Of a DNA stretch of 64,000 bases, positions 37,641-48,536 are shown in pieces (within the stretch, counting starts at the first letter, position 1; each line of letters starts with the position of its first letter). Below the pieces are notes generated by a model. The model did not search any database, had not been told where the DNA came from, and saw nothing but the letters and a program-made list of their open reading frames with translations. Location: contig RPFO01000106.1 of NCBI GenBank assembly GCA_009746045.1, positions 1,571,711-1,635,710 of the forward strand, written 5' to 3'. A program made the translations under genes and the position numbers. This DNA comes from Mesostigma viride. Its lineage: Eukaryota > Streptophyta > Mesostigmatophyceae > Mesostigmatales > Mesostigmataceae.

Positions 37641-39359
37641 ATGAGAATGTTGCCTAATCCCGCTATTGTAACGTCAAAAAGGATGCATGTGCAATGGTAG
37701 TTGATGACCATCACAGTTGTCAAACTTAACCCCTAAATGGGCAGAAATACTGCCGATGCATCGGCTGTAACTTCACAACTTTGCAAACCAGATGCCATCC
37801 AACCTACCCATATCCAATGGCTGTCCTTGGGGGCCAAGCATGTCCATGAGTTGCTCTTCGGGTTGATACATCACAACCTTACATATATGCAGGGTAGGCC
37901 ATGTATAACTACCGTCAAAGTCAGGGCGGTCAAGACGCGCGTTTTCAGTTTTGGTAGAATGTGCATTTTGAATCATGTTATGAGAGCTAGGCACCTACCA
38001 CTTCAGGGATGATAAACAATTAGTTGCTGAGCAGTTTGAGCCTTTGGGGTCATCACTTGGTTGGGTATACCAGCAGCTACACCCAGTACAGCCCATAGGG
38101 GTACCGTTGGTAAAAAGCAACCAAGGGGGTAGGGCTTGGCATACTACCTACTAATACCTACTAATATGGCCACCAACCATGCCATACAATACATTTCCCT
38201 TCCACAATGATGGGGAAACATAACTGCATCATCACACTGCCCTTACATGGCACCTATGTGCAGCTGCCACCTTGTCCATGCACGTAGGTAACGTGGTACA
38301 GACACCCTACGCAAGGCATGCATTCTAGGAGGCAGCCACCAACAAACTAGTGATGTTAAGCCTATTTCAGCTTGCCCTAGCAAGGATAAACTAGGCCTAA
38401 GCTGCTATAGCTTGCCAGGTGATGGCCTGCAGCACGCCTGGTGGCACATGCTCACTGACAATGGGAAGCTTCTACTCACCGGTTACGTGCTTGATGATGC
38501 CACAGAAACCAGCCAACTGCCTCTCACTCATGCAATATGTGTGTGGGAAATGTATAACAAACATATATGGAGGTATTCAAGCCCATACAGCCTCTAAAAC
38601 TTATCACCATCACACTATGGCAGGTCAACTGACTGAGGGAGGCATCTATGAATGGTGTTTTAGGAAGGGGCCAGGCCAGGGTCAAGAAAGAACATGAATA
38701 ATGCAAAAAGAATGTGCTACACAAGCTAGAACGTATACCTAAACGTCATACGTCGACAAGGAAACGATAACTCAGCTTTACCTGGCATGGCTGGCATTAC
38801 CTTAGCCCAGGCGGTGGCCGCATAATGGCGCATTGCGGCACACCAAAGTTGTGCAGCATGGTCGCTAGATTCGGCGATCTCTGGCCACCCTTGCAAGTTT
38901 ACGACTACAAATCATCATAAAAACTAAAAAGAAACCGATATATCCTTTAACTGAATACGCTGCTCGGATGCTTTCGTCAATTACGACATGCCCGAAACGC
39001 GCTTTTTCTCTCATCGTCCACTTCGGCGTTTTCCCATGGGCGACTCCGCATGGCACGCAATGATTTCGCGCTTCGGGTGGCAGCAATGGTCCATCTCCTT
39101 CGGCATTGTCCGCCATGGCTGGCGACCGCGGGTCATCTTCCCCTTCCCCGCCGTCAGTGTTTTGGGTTTAATTGCCTGTAATTGCCTGATTGCCCGGGCA
39201 CGGAGCTGGCGCCACGTCATCGACTTGGCGGGAACCACTCTACTTGCGGTCCAGACAGTTGAGTTTCGTATAGACTGAAATTTTTACCTCCGGACCCAAT
39301 TTTCAGCTAAAAATGACCGGTTCGGTTTTAACTTAAAATCCGTATAGACTGGGCCTTAA

Positions 39360-41620
39360 GGGGACGTGGCGCGCCGAATATTTTCCGCGCCAAAAAATTC
39401 GCGGTACCAGCCGTACCGTGAAAAGTGGGTGCACGGTGCGCGCACCCCTTACGGAAGTGGCCATGGCGACTGCGTTTAGGCGAAACTAGCAATGTAGGGC
39501 TAGAGAAATGCAAAAAAATTGCTCGAATGTTGAAGACGATGATTTAATGATGTTGGATTGTGGCGGCAAGTAGCTGGTTTACAATCGGTGCTTTCTTTTA
39601 CTGCCATCGGCATGGGGGGTAAACTGCATTTTTTGGTCGCGCGGAATAAAATAGAATTCGTGATAGCGTCAGTAAATTCGCAGTTTGGGGGGGCTTTTTG
39701 ACCGTGAAGGATGCATTAATATCGGTAGCATTGAATTCCAAACCGAACTGGTGCTTTTTGCTACATTTTCGGCCATTCTCGGTAAGTAATTCTTCAGGCC
39801 TGCGCAGTGCATGTCGGAACCTTCCATGGAAGAACGGCCGTTGTTGCGCGCCTGAGCGAGGGATCTGCGAGGGCAATGTATAGATTTGTCGCGAATGTTA
39901 TGTGCTATCAGTTCTTTCTTCTATGAGCTCATCGTTCGAAGGTTTTTGCGTTCTTTTTGGGCAGTTTCCGCCAGCTAGCTCGCCGTTGCTTGCCGAATAC
40001 CTGGCAGCTTTAGATTGTTTTCGTTGATGTCGTGGTCAGGGCCGCTTCAGTCGAAGCCTATAGCTTCTCGGGAAGGTTTAAGGCATTTCATAAAACGTGT
40101 TCTGGCAAGGATGGTGTGCGTATGGACGCTTCTTGTTGTGTGAGAGTGACGCACCCTCTCTTCGCAGCGGCATCACAGCGCTCATGCGCTGGAGGGCCGC
40201 CAATGGTTTCTTTCCATTTTATCGTGCAGGGGAGGAAGTGTTTATTGACGATCATGTTGGAGATATTGCATTTGTGTGACTGCATGTAGATAGCTGCCAC
40301 CATTGGTTTATTTGAGCTTTCCCTTGATATGATGATGTGAAAAGACTGCGATGTGCTGAGCCAACCATGGTTGACAAGGTTGACTGCATGCAAGCTTTGT
40401 ATGCCATGATCTCCTCGGTTCCTTGCCCTCCATAGTTCCAGTTTGTTGCCCATCTCAGGTAGGGCAGTGAAGGAGTTGTTGCTGTGTTGATTAGCTTGGT
40501 TGGCATAAACCTTACACTCTTACCTGGGAGAAACATAGATAATGCTGGTTAGGCATTTTAGTGCCATCATCATTATTGCTATTCACATGCTTATATATCT
40601 GGCCATGCTCGAGGGAGGGTGAAGGTGTATGAGGTGTGTGGCCACCCCTTTGTGCTTCATAACATATTCAGCATGTATTTGATGCATGTTGAATGGCATG
40701 TAAAGTGTAATTGTGTTAACTTGGTTACTGAGTGGTCCTTAGCGCCTGTCAGGTGGTCGTCTAGGGAACCCATCAGTGCGTGTCACAGTGACCCCAAACC
40801 GTGAGCATGTGTCGTCATCAGTGTGCTAGAGTTATTTATATGTGCTTTTGGTCATAGATTTGCTGAGTTCTAATCATGAAGTTTACAAGGTAACCTTGGG
40901 TTGACTATTGTGTATGCTCTCTTGGCATGTATGCCTAACGATCGTGTTGCTATGCTTGGGCTGGCAAGGTTGGCCATGCTGAGGGCAGGTGAGGGCAGAT
41001 GAGGTGCCTAGCTGTTTGCTTATGTTTTGTGATCGAGTAGGGCATGCTTTCAGGCTTTTTGGATGGAAAACATCATGCCTAACTGGCCTTGTACAAAGAA
41101 AAACCTCCTTTAGCTTATGTTCAGGTTTTAGCACGTTTAACTTTATAACTTGAGCTAGACTTGTCGGAATGACCTGGGACTTGGAAGACAGTTGTCCCCC
41201 TGTTAGACGGATTTTCGCTGCAGAAAAAAGCATTTTTTAGACGTGTTTATAAAAAGTTATTCCCAATGTCCGGTAAAAAATGGGTCGTTTTGCGGGGAAA
41301 TTAATAACTGTTCGAGGTTTTGCCCTTTCCATGATGTAAATAGCTCAGCAAGCTACAAACTCAGGGAACTAAAAACGCTGCAGACAGTTTTGCAAATGAA
41401 TGTGTGCATTGACTGGGGCGTACCCAGCCTTAATTAGCATCTTTTGCTATTTCTAGCGCATTATTGGCGTATATATGGGGGTAGTACCCCCAACAAGTGC
41501 ATGGACAACTCACTAGAGATGTTATTTAGTGCCCACAATCATAACTTAGCATTGTGCAAATGAATTTCAAGTGATATTAGCATAGGTCAATTTTTAAGGG
41601 TTTTGGGGTGCCACCTCCCC
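39360..41620. mobile_element. TTAA-target DNA element, copy 1
   Basis: Flanked by TTAA (39356-39359 and 41621-41624), with short inverted ends GGGGACGTGGC and GGGGAGGTGGC. A second, inverted copy is at 57942-60212. The TTAA duplication points to piggyBac- or Kolobok-type transposition. It has no recognisable transposase, so it is probably non-autonomous. The first three bases of its target are the 3' TTA duplication made by the Harbinger element, so it arrived later. Confidence 0.88.
40088..40453 (-). CDS. Unrecognised 121-codon frame in TTAA element copy 1
   Basis: A frame starting MGNKLELWRARNRGDHGI and ending TPSLPEHVL is open in both copies of the element (second copy around 59118-59482, plus strand) with a handful of amino-acid differences. 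I recognise no domain. Similarity of the two copies alone could keep it open, so coding status is uncertain. Confidence 0.25.
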   Translation of the reverse strand: MGNKLELWRARNRGDHGIQSLHAVNLVNHGWLSTSQSFHIIISRESSNKPMVAAIYMQSHKCNISNMIVNKHFLPCTIKWKETIGGPPAHERCDAAAKRGCVTLTQQEASIRTPSLPEHVL

Positions 41621-41623
41621 TTA

Positions 41624-41706
41624 ACAAAGCTCCGTTTCCAACCATATTCACACATTGCTGCATTGCAACCATATCCTTCACATTGCGTTTGATAAGAACG
41701 TTAACT
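41624..41706 (+). repeat. Left LTR of A, last part
   Basis: Matches 51084-51166; together with 35468-36083 it completes the left LTR and ends GAACGTTAACT. Confidence 0.92.
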
Positions 41707-41799
41707 CAAATTACAAACAGTCTCAGCGGAACGGCCAGGAGGGTCGTTGCTGGTTGCGGTGTGCAGCGTTGACGACGCGAGGAGTTCGTCCGGTGGTGA

Positions 41800-42720
41800 A
41801 TGGTGCAGGAAGAACAACGGCAGCAGAATTTCTGGTTTCGGCAGTCTGCTGGGGGTTCGATTTCGCCTGAATTGCGTCGTGTCGTTCGAGATCTATCTTT
41901 ATTGCTTGCATATCGTCCGCCTGTTAATCGCAGCTTCGTGCAATTCGTCGACGACCAGGTCGAAGATTGGGAGCGAATTCTGCGGCATGTCCAAACCATC
42001 GTCATTCCGGAGCACCGGAGCATCGACGACCTCGAGCAAGAGCTTCACGGTTTGGTCGGCATCCAGACGGTGATTACAGCAGTAGCTGAGCGGGTGCGTG
42101 CGGAGTTGGCGGCTAGGCGAGGCGAGGCTGCGGAGGCAGCTGGTGCAGTGCGACACGAGTTTGTACCGACAGCAGCGGGTGCGGGTGTACCACGTACTTT
42201 CGCAGGCGTAATCGGCGACGAGGGTGTTGCAGCAGGGCCAGTTCGACGGGAACGACGCGGAGCGGAGCACTACAGGCGGCTTGCAGAGGTCGGGGCGACA
42301 GCGGAAGCCATCACCGGAGGACAGCGTGCTGCACGAGTCGGCAGGTTTCCGGAGCGAGCAAGGGTTCCTTTTCAGGAACTGCCCCAACCCCTTCGCGTTC
42401 GTGTGACGCGTTGGGAAGAGTTTGCCCCTCTTGGTTACGATAGTGACCTTGAGGTGGGAGCAGTGGGCGTCGCTGGGCTAGGCGACGAGGCACTTGGCGA
42501 CCACGAGGTGCCAAGATACAATCCGCGGGGTGCCAACGACGGGTTGTCACCTGTTTACTATACTAACGGTGACGATTCTGTCATCGCGGGCCGACAGCGG
42601 GTCGACGACGGCGCAGCGGGTAGCAGGATGCCAGAGCTGATTGTGGTGAGCGACAGCGACAGCGACAGCGACAAGGAGAACCAGGACGCGCCTGGGGGAG
42701 ACCGTGGTGGTCTTGCCTGA
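41800..42720 (+). CDS. First ORF of retrotransposon A (capsid-region protein)
   Basis: A 306-codon frame starting 94 bases after the left LTR (MVQEEQRQQNFWFRQ). It is Arg/Ala/Gly-rich and ends in an acidic SDSDSDSDKENQ tail. No known domain is visible. By position it is the N-terminal part of Gag or a separate first ORF; element B also opens with ATG-GTT-CAA (MVQ) at 56703, suggesting a shared start. A basic middle and acidic tail could mean nucleic-acid or chaperone-like binding, but this is not shown. Confidence 0.6.
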   Translation: MVQEEQRQQNFWFRQSAGGSISPELRRVVRDLSLLLAYRPPVNRSFVQFVDDQVEDWERILRHVQTIVIPEHRSIDDLEQELHGLVGIQTVITAVAERVRAELAARRGEAAEAAGAVRHEFVPTAAGAGVPRTFAGVIGDEGVAAGPVRRERRGAEHYRRLAEVGATAEAITGGQRAARVGRFPERARVPFQELPQPLRVRVTRWEEFAPLGYDSDLEVGAVGVAGLGDEALGDHEVPRYNPRGANDGLSPVYYTNGDDSVIAGRQRVDDGAAGSRMPELIVVSDSDSDSDKENQDAPGGDRGGLA

Positions 42721-42822
42721 GTGGTAACACTTGGCATTTTCCTTTCTTGTTCAGTAGCTTATATTGCTTTAATTGCTGCTTGGCCACTTGGCTGGCTGTA
42801 GCAGATCTGAACAGAGGCCATC

Positions 42823-44020
42823 ATGAGTGAGGGAGCTATTGACCAACAAGCGCGCCTTATGGGCTTTGCGCGGCGCGGCGCTGGGATGGATGGACGAGAT
42901 GGACGCGATGGACGCGGTGGACGCGATGGACGCGGGGACGGCCAGGCGCTGGGAGACCAGGCTGCGGTGCCAGATGATCAGAGCCAAGGATCGCAGGGCG
43001 GTCAGAACGCGCCAGCCGCAGATCAAGCGGCACCTAAGCGACCGACCGTGGCTGAGGGGTACGCGGTGCTAGGCCAGTTTCAGTCCATCATGCAAGGACA
43101 ATTGGCAGCCCCGGGACGCTGAGAGGATGTTAGAGGACATGAACTTGTACACGGAGATATACACCGGTGACAAGCTTCGCATCCTGGCGTCTAGTGCCTA
43201 CATAAGGCAGTCGGCGAGGCGGCTGTTCAAGTTTGTTCGGGAGCGACACGCGGCGGGGGACACCTGGGCGGCGTTTATGACGCGACTCAGGGTGTTCCTG
43301 AGTGACAAGAGGACCATAGATGGGTCCCACCTGAAGCATGCAAGAATACCTGGACTACAAGCCCATCAAGGGGCAGCTAGTGGTCCACGCCTTTGAAGAC
43401 TTCGTCAAGCTGAGGGAGGACGCCATGGCCAAGGGATTCTTCGTGGCAGATCGGATGGCCATGGGCGACTTTCTCAAGTCGCTGCAGCTGGATCCGGTCA
43501 CCATGGATAATGTAACCATCCACATGCGACAGGTCCATGGCTGGGCAGCCATGACGGACCAGTTGTATGAGACTGTTTCAGCGGCAAGTACGTGGGTGGT
43601 AAGCGCCCTCGTCAAGGTGACGAGGAGGCCGCTGAACCTACGGTTAAGTCCATGAGGGGATCGGGCCACGGGGGCCCAGCGCCCTCGAGAGGGCCTTAGA
43701 CCTCTTCAAGGGGTCGAGGAAGGTCCAGGAGGGGGCGTGACAGAAGGGCTGGACGGGGGACCCCGCCGAAGTCGGGACATCCACAGTCCCAGTTTGACTT
43801 CAAGAGGGTGGGTGGTCCTCCCAAGGCTGGGCCCAGCAGTGGGACCTCACGGGACATCAGTCAGGTGGAATGTTATTTCTGCCAGGGGAAGGGTCACTTC
43901 AGGAATGAGTGTCCCTCGTACCTGAGGCAGGAAGGTCAGAGCAAGCCAGCTCAGGGTGGCAGCAAGGACAAGGCTGGTCCATCCCAGGATAAGGGCAAGG
44001 GCAAGGCTGCTGATCATTGA
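42823..44020 (+). pseudogene. Gag of retrotransposon A with CCHC zinc knuckle, frameshifted
   Basis: Pieces in all three frames read as one Gag. 42823-43122 starts MSEGAIDQQARLMGFARR with a DGRDGRGGRDGRGD repeat. 43127-43350 contains LYTEIYTGDKLRILASSAYI. 43338-43620 contains MQEYLDYKPIKGQLVVHAFE and FLKSLQLDPVTMDNV, capsid-like helices. 43808-44020 contains CYFCQGKGHFRNEC, a canonical CX2CX4HX4C knuckle that binds the packaged RNA, and ends with a Lys/Gly-rich tail. Three frame changes make this copy non-functional. Confidence 0.75.
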
Positions 44021-44053
44021 CTTGAGCCTGCACACATCCCTGAACCCTGGAGG

Positions 44054-45725
44054 GTGCCCCCAGGGGTGTGTAATGTAGCTGCTAGTGACGGCAGTGAGGG
44101 GCAGCCCCATGCTCTAGTGACAGAGCCTATTGGACACGATGGGGCAAGCTTGGTTACCACAGAGAGTATGCCAGCTGTAGCTGCAGTGGTTACTCGCCAA
44201 CGTGCCCGCCATGGCGGTGCTGAGCCTGAGGTAGGACCTGGTGATGTGGACCCAGGTGGATCTCAGAAGCATTCTGACCGTGCAGGACTGGCACAGGATG
44301 GTCAGGATGAGGATAGGGCTGGAGACAGTCTGACAGGCACGACCCTGGTGCCTCCTGTACATAAGGGATCTGTACATACCTTGAGTGCTAATAATGACAA
44401 TAAAAGATTTTCTCTCTTGTATGACATTGCCTCAAGGTTGCATACCATGTTTGGCCATGCAGCTCAGTCTTTGCAAGTTGCTAGACGGCTGGGAGGAAGT
44501 GAGTTGTACTCCATCTGCCAACAGGTTGCTCAAGCTTGCAAGTGCAGGCTAGTTGCTAGAAAGCCCAAGCAGTCTCATGCCAGGACTCCTATTTTGCAGC
44601 CAGGCCATGTGCAGGTAGATATTCAGAGAATCAGGGGTTTGAAGCTGCTGGTGGCAGTGGACAGATATACCAAGTACAAGACCCTAGAGATCCTGCCTGA
44701 CATGGAGAAGCCTACATTGATTGCTGCTCTGAAGTTGACAAGGAGCAGGTACCCTGGGTTGGAGTTGTTGCAGTGTGACATTCAGTTTGAGTGCTGTGAG
44801 AACCTGCCAGAGTTTCCAGAGTTGCTGATTACACCCAGGGAGAGCCACGGCCAGCAAGGGGTGGTGGAGAGAGCCATCCAAGAGATCAAGACTGTGCTGC
44901 TGGTGGAGAGGATTCCAAGGACGTCATCTGCCATTGTGACATCTGCATGGCTACGTTCTGTGGAGGATAGGCTGAACCTCAGGACTCCCATGTTCTTTGG
45001 TGACATTGCCATCAATCCTCTTATGCTGCATACCAGGATGCTGCCAGCTGATGCTGAGCAGGCATGGAAGGAGAAGCTAGAGGCCAAGTTCCTCAAGCTG
45101 AGGCAGAAAGACAAGGGCTGGAGTGTCCTAGAACCTAACGTTGGACAACAGGTTGTTGTGTGGAAGGAACCAAGCTTTCCAGGGAAACGTGGCAGCTGGC
45201 ATGATGGGGTGGTGACCCGAGTAGAAGCCGCTGGCCATAAGTGCTGGGTGGCCATTGATGGCTCCCAAGCAGTGCACCGTCTGTCCTGGTCAAAGATCCG
45301 TCCCCGGGGAGGTAATCAAGGAGACCTCTTCCAGGTGCCCGTTGGTGTACAAGGCGGGGGTGACGTGGAACTTCCTGATCAGGGTGCTACAGCTGTATCG
45401 AGCCCTCAGGGTGACCCTGGCCCGGCCCCTGGGGTACCTTCACATACGGTGGTTGGGCAAGCAGGCGGACAGGCTGCACCTCCGGAACGGCCCGACACCA
45501 GGCCTAGGGGTGTGCGTCTATCAGATATTGTACAGGCTTTGCAAAGAGCCAAGAAGGAGCCTAAGGTGTCCAAGCTTGTCCAGTTGGATGAACCTGAGGT
45601 AGCTGCCATGGAGATAGATACCAATGCACAGGTTTCTGTCATGGGACCTCAGCATACAGGAGAACTGCTGGTCGGAGAACCAAGTTGCCCCTGGGTGTCT
45701 GATTTCAGTGGTAGGACGCATCTAA
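44054..45725 (+). pseudogene. Pol of A, part 1: integrase then start of aspartic protease
   Basis: A 581-codon frame interrupted at 45725 by a transposon. The integrase zinc-binding part has RLHTMFGHAAQ and later CKC, with one Cys of the usual CxxC altered. The core has VQVDIQ (about 44612), LQCDIQF (about 44769) and GVVERA (about 44858), giving the D-D-E triad. It is followed by an SH3-like C-terminal part (QQVVVWKEPSFPGKRG...HDGVVTRV). After a linker comes EIDTNAQVSVMG (about 45611), aligning with the DTGA..SVI motif of retropepsins. Protease downstream of integrase is not the usual copia order (protease first). Confidence 0.82.
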
Positions 45726-47805
45726 CCCTTCAACTGTCAAAACTCGAACCACGAGAACGGACTGAGTTTGGGTATCTTTGTGCGCCTGAGAGTAACTAGC
45801 CGAATAACATTTTCTGGCCCACCCTTGGAACCAAGCATGCTTTTATATCAAATAATGTTTGGGAAATTTGGTTGGTCACATATCCATGCCCTACACCTGC
45901 TAAAAATAGCACCCCCCTCAGGGGGGTACAGTGCACATGGGGTTGGAGACATATATAATGCATTATCGACCATTTACACAAATCAGTTGGCCCTGGCCTT
46001 TTAAAGGCAGGTTATTATAATCATAGACATGCCATCAATGCATTCACAACATGAAATGTCACAAAACTGTGGACGCTAGCTACAAAATGGCCAAAGCCAG
46101 CTGGCACCGTTATAACGGTGCCAGCTGGCAGGGGTATAAATGGTAGCATAACAACACAAAACTTTATTCCAATTGGCATGAAACAACAAGGGATGCCCAA
46201 TTGGGCATCATGCACCATACCCAGGTGATAAAACAAGAGACCATGCCATATAACACATGCCAACATGCCGCAAGGGGCCAAAATGGCACTAGCGCGCGCG
46301 TGCGGTATACATAGCGCAAGACTAGCCAAGGGTGTAGCTAACTGTAAATTGGGCTACCTGGCTATGTGCCAAACTACGGATTGCGCCTCTGGGTGCGCAG
46401 ATCCTGCCTCCTACAAGGCCCTGTCAGCTGGGTGCCAGCTGCCAACGTGCGGGTCGTGCGGCCATTGGCCTCAGCCCATGCGCGGCCAGCCGGGCTGCGG
46501 GCTGACAAGGGCTGCATGGCACGCTGGCGGCGGGCGTCGTCGTCGTCGAGGCCAGCCACTGGCCCAGCGTGGAAGCTGAGATAAGCCAGCATATAAGACA
46601 CAAGACCATGCTAAAAAATAGGTGAAAGGCTCATTAATCAAGGCCTCAAGCGCGCGTCAAAGGGGTGGCAAGGAGCTACATCACTAACCCACCCGATGAA
46701 TGACAAAACACCTCCACGTTCTTTGCAACAATAAAGAAAACAAAATGAACAAGTTGGTAATGCTTCCATGCAAACAGGTATTGGGTATCTCCATGTTTGT
46801 CACATGCAATGGATGCAAAATCAGAAGGTGGGCGTTGGCCAGCAAAACAAGAAGCCATGCCTAAAACTGGTCAGAAAAGAACTTGTCTCGGGCTGTTTGA
46901 GCCAGGAAAAGCATTGGGTAATCACCTGTACCATATTACTAACCAATACCAACCGTTATCACGCTATTTCCGTTGCAGCCTCAGCTAACAGCGACCAAAC
47001 ATGGTCCAAAATCTGCTTGACCTGATGGTATTCCACAACTATGACAAGCCGATGCGTAGAGGGAGCAAAACAACAAAATGACAATCACAAGCCCTCGATT
47101 ATAACCCTGATATTAGTTATAAACGATAATACAACCATATACGGTTAACGGAACACGCTAGGAGGCTAGAACGTACCAGGTCGGAACAGCAGATTACCTT
47201 TCCTGCGGGAGCCAGCACGCCCGATTCATGGACGTAGCCTCGAGCCTTTCCTGGCTGCCAATTCTAGCAAATCTGGTTGGGAACAACGTCAAAGGTTTAT
47301 CCATGCGCAAATACCTCGAAAATTTCCGCCTAGCAACATGCAGCACTCGCACTGTCACCGCCTGGCCGCTGACATGATTTGCTGCGCCGACCAGCACCCC
47401 GATGACCCATCTACGCATCTTCAAACGTTCCATGGCTGGGGACAAAACTTTTTTAGGACTTGAAAATCATGCCTACAAAATTTGAGTCCATTATGTCAAG
47501 CCATTCTCTCGTACCAGTCAGTTGCGTGCACCGCCATAGCCGTGCGCGTCAATATTTTTCATGCACGTCGGTCCCGTTGGACCATGGTACCCCCCTAACT
47601 TTGCTCAAGCATATCTCCCTGGCCAGGTGTCCAAAATACGGTCTGAATAGCGCCAGGCATAGCTTACGTCTAGATCTTTCGATCCCCCCAGGTTTGACCG
47701 TTAAATGACTATTGGCGCGGCGCCTGGTTCTGCCACAAACTCAGTCCGTTAGAGTGGCGCGAGTTCAACTGGCGCCACGAAAACGGACTCAGTACAGTTT
47801 AAGGG
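45726..47805. mobile_element. DNA transposon with CTAA duplication inside pol of A
   Basis: Ends CCCTTCAACTGT and, inverted, CCCTTAAACTGT; further inside, GAACGGACTGAGTTTG and TAACGGACTGAGTTTG are also inverted. The flanks carry CTAA (45722-45725 and 47806-47809). Removing the element and one CTAA gives GRTHLRVLGEVTAPVMG in one frame, which aligns with SGQSSLDVVGQVMLPILG of element B. No transposase is recognised in its 2080 bp. Superfamily is open: TAA would suggest a Harbinger type, while 4 bp would suit other groups. Confidence 0.78.
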
Positions 47806-47809
47806 CTAA

Positions 47810-48536
47810 GGGTGTTGGGAGAGGTTACTGCCCCTGTCATGGGTGTGGATGTGACCTTCCTTGTCCTAGTCTCCTAGAGGACTATGATGGCCCTGTGATT
47901 TTGGGTCAGAATTTTCTGGGCAATCCTGGGATTTCTATCAGAGCTACAGCTCTGAAAAGAGATGGCTGGGGGATGATTCCCCTAGAAAATTTCAGGACAA
48001 CATTTCCAATCAGGTGCAGGGTCAAGCCGGTCAAGGGTGTAAAATGGGATGAAGGGGAGGTGCCCCCAGCAGCCAGTTTGGTGATTCCAGCTGTGTTGCA
48101 CCCCAGCAGTATTGGCATAACTCACAGGAGCCTTGCTGCACACTCTCCTTTGACATATGACCAGCTGGTCCAAGAGATGAGCTCGCCTACTTTGTTTGAG
48201 GCTTGGAAGCTCGCCTTCTCCAAGGCATTGGAGGAGTGGTTGCAGTTTGAGTGTGCTGCACCAACAGACAGACGCCCCCCAGCATCAAGGAAGCTTGCTT
48301 TGAGATTTGTGCTGAAGAGGAAGGTTGTGGATGAGGTATCAGTGCCCCATGTCAGGCCTGTCCTGAATGAGTATCACGGCACGGGGAGTCTGCCAGGAGA
48401 GGAGCTGTACACGCCAGGGATGCTACACGACACATGGAGAATTTTGCTATGTCTCTACGTGGGGTTGCTGAACATGCAGGGGAGCAGCTATGTCATCAGT
48501 GCTGCTGGACTTCAAGAGGGCATTTTTAAAATCTGA
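47810..48536 (+). pseudogene. Pol of A, part 2: end of protease and start of reverse transcriptase
   Basis: The frame restored across the transposon runs VLGEVTAPVMGVDVTFLVLV and then needs a frameshift near 47865 to YDGPVILGQNFLG, the ILGxxFL end of a retropepsin. A linker follows, then the RT N-terminal region (KLALRFVLKRKVVDEVSVPH, LPGEELYTPGML). The frame is lost near 48505, just before RT motif A. Confidence 0.78.

Larger units (their letters stand above)
36084..39355 (+). mobile_element. PIF/Harbinger DNA transposon inserted in the left LTR
   Basis: Ends are inverted repeats GGCCCGGTCTATACGG and, inverted, GGCCCAGTCTATACGG. The target duplication is TTA on both sides (36081-36083, 39356-39358), the PIF/Harbinger hallmark. 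The uninterrupted right LTR shows the empty site CCAATTTTAACAAAG. A decayed DDE transposase and a minisatellite lie inside. Short frames near 38865-39238 (minus) sit where the Myb-like accessory gene of the superfamily could be, but I recognise no Myb motif. Confidence 0.92.

Noticed and set aside
45729-47771. 8-bp duplication TTCAACTG suggesting a hAT insertion in pol of A
   Set aside because: With CTAA as the duplication and CCCTT...AAGGG as ends, both termini match as inverted repeats and the restored pol sequence aligns with element B. The 8-bp version leaves an unaligned Arg/Lys/Cys-rich segment.
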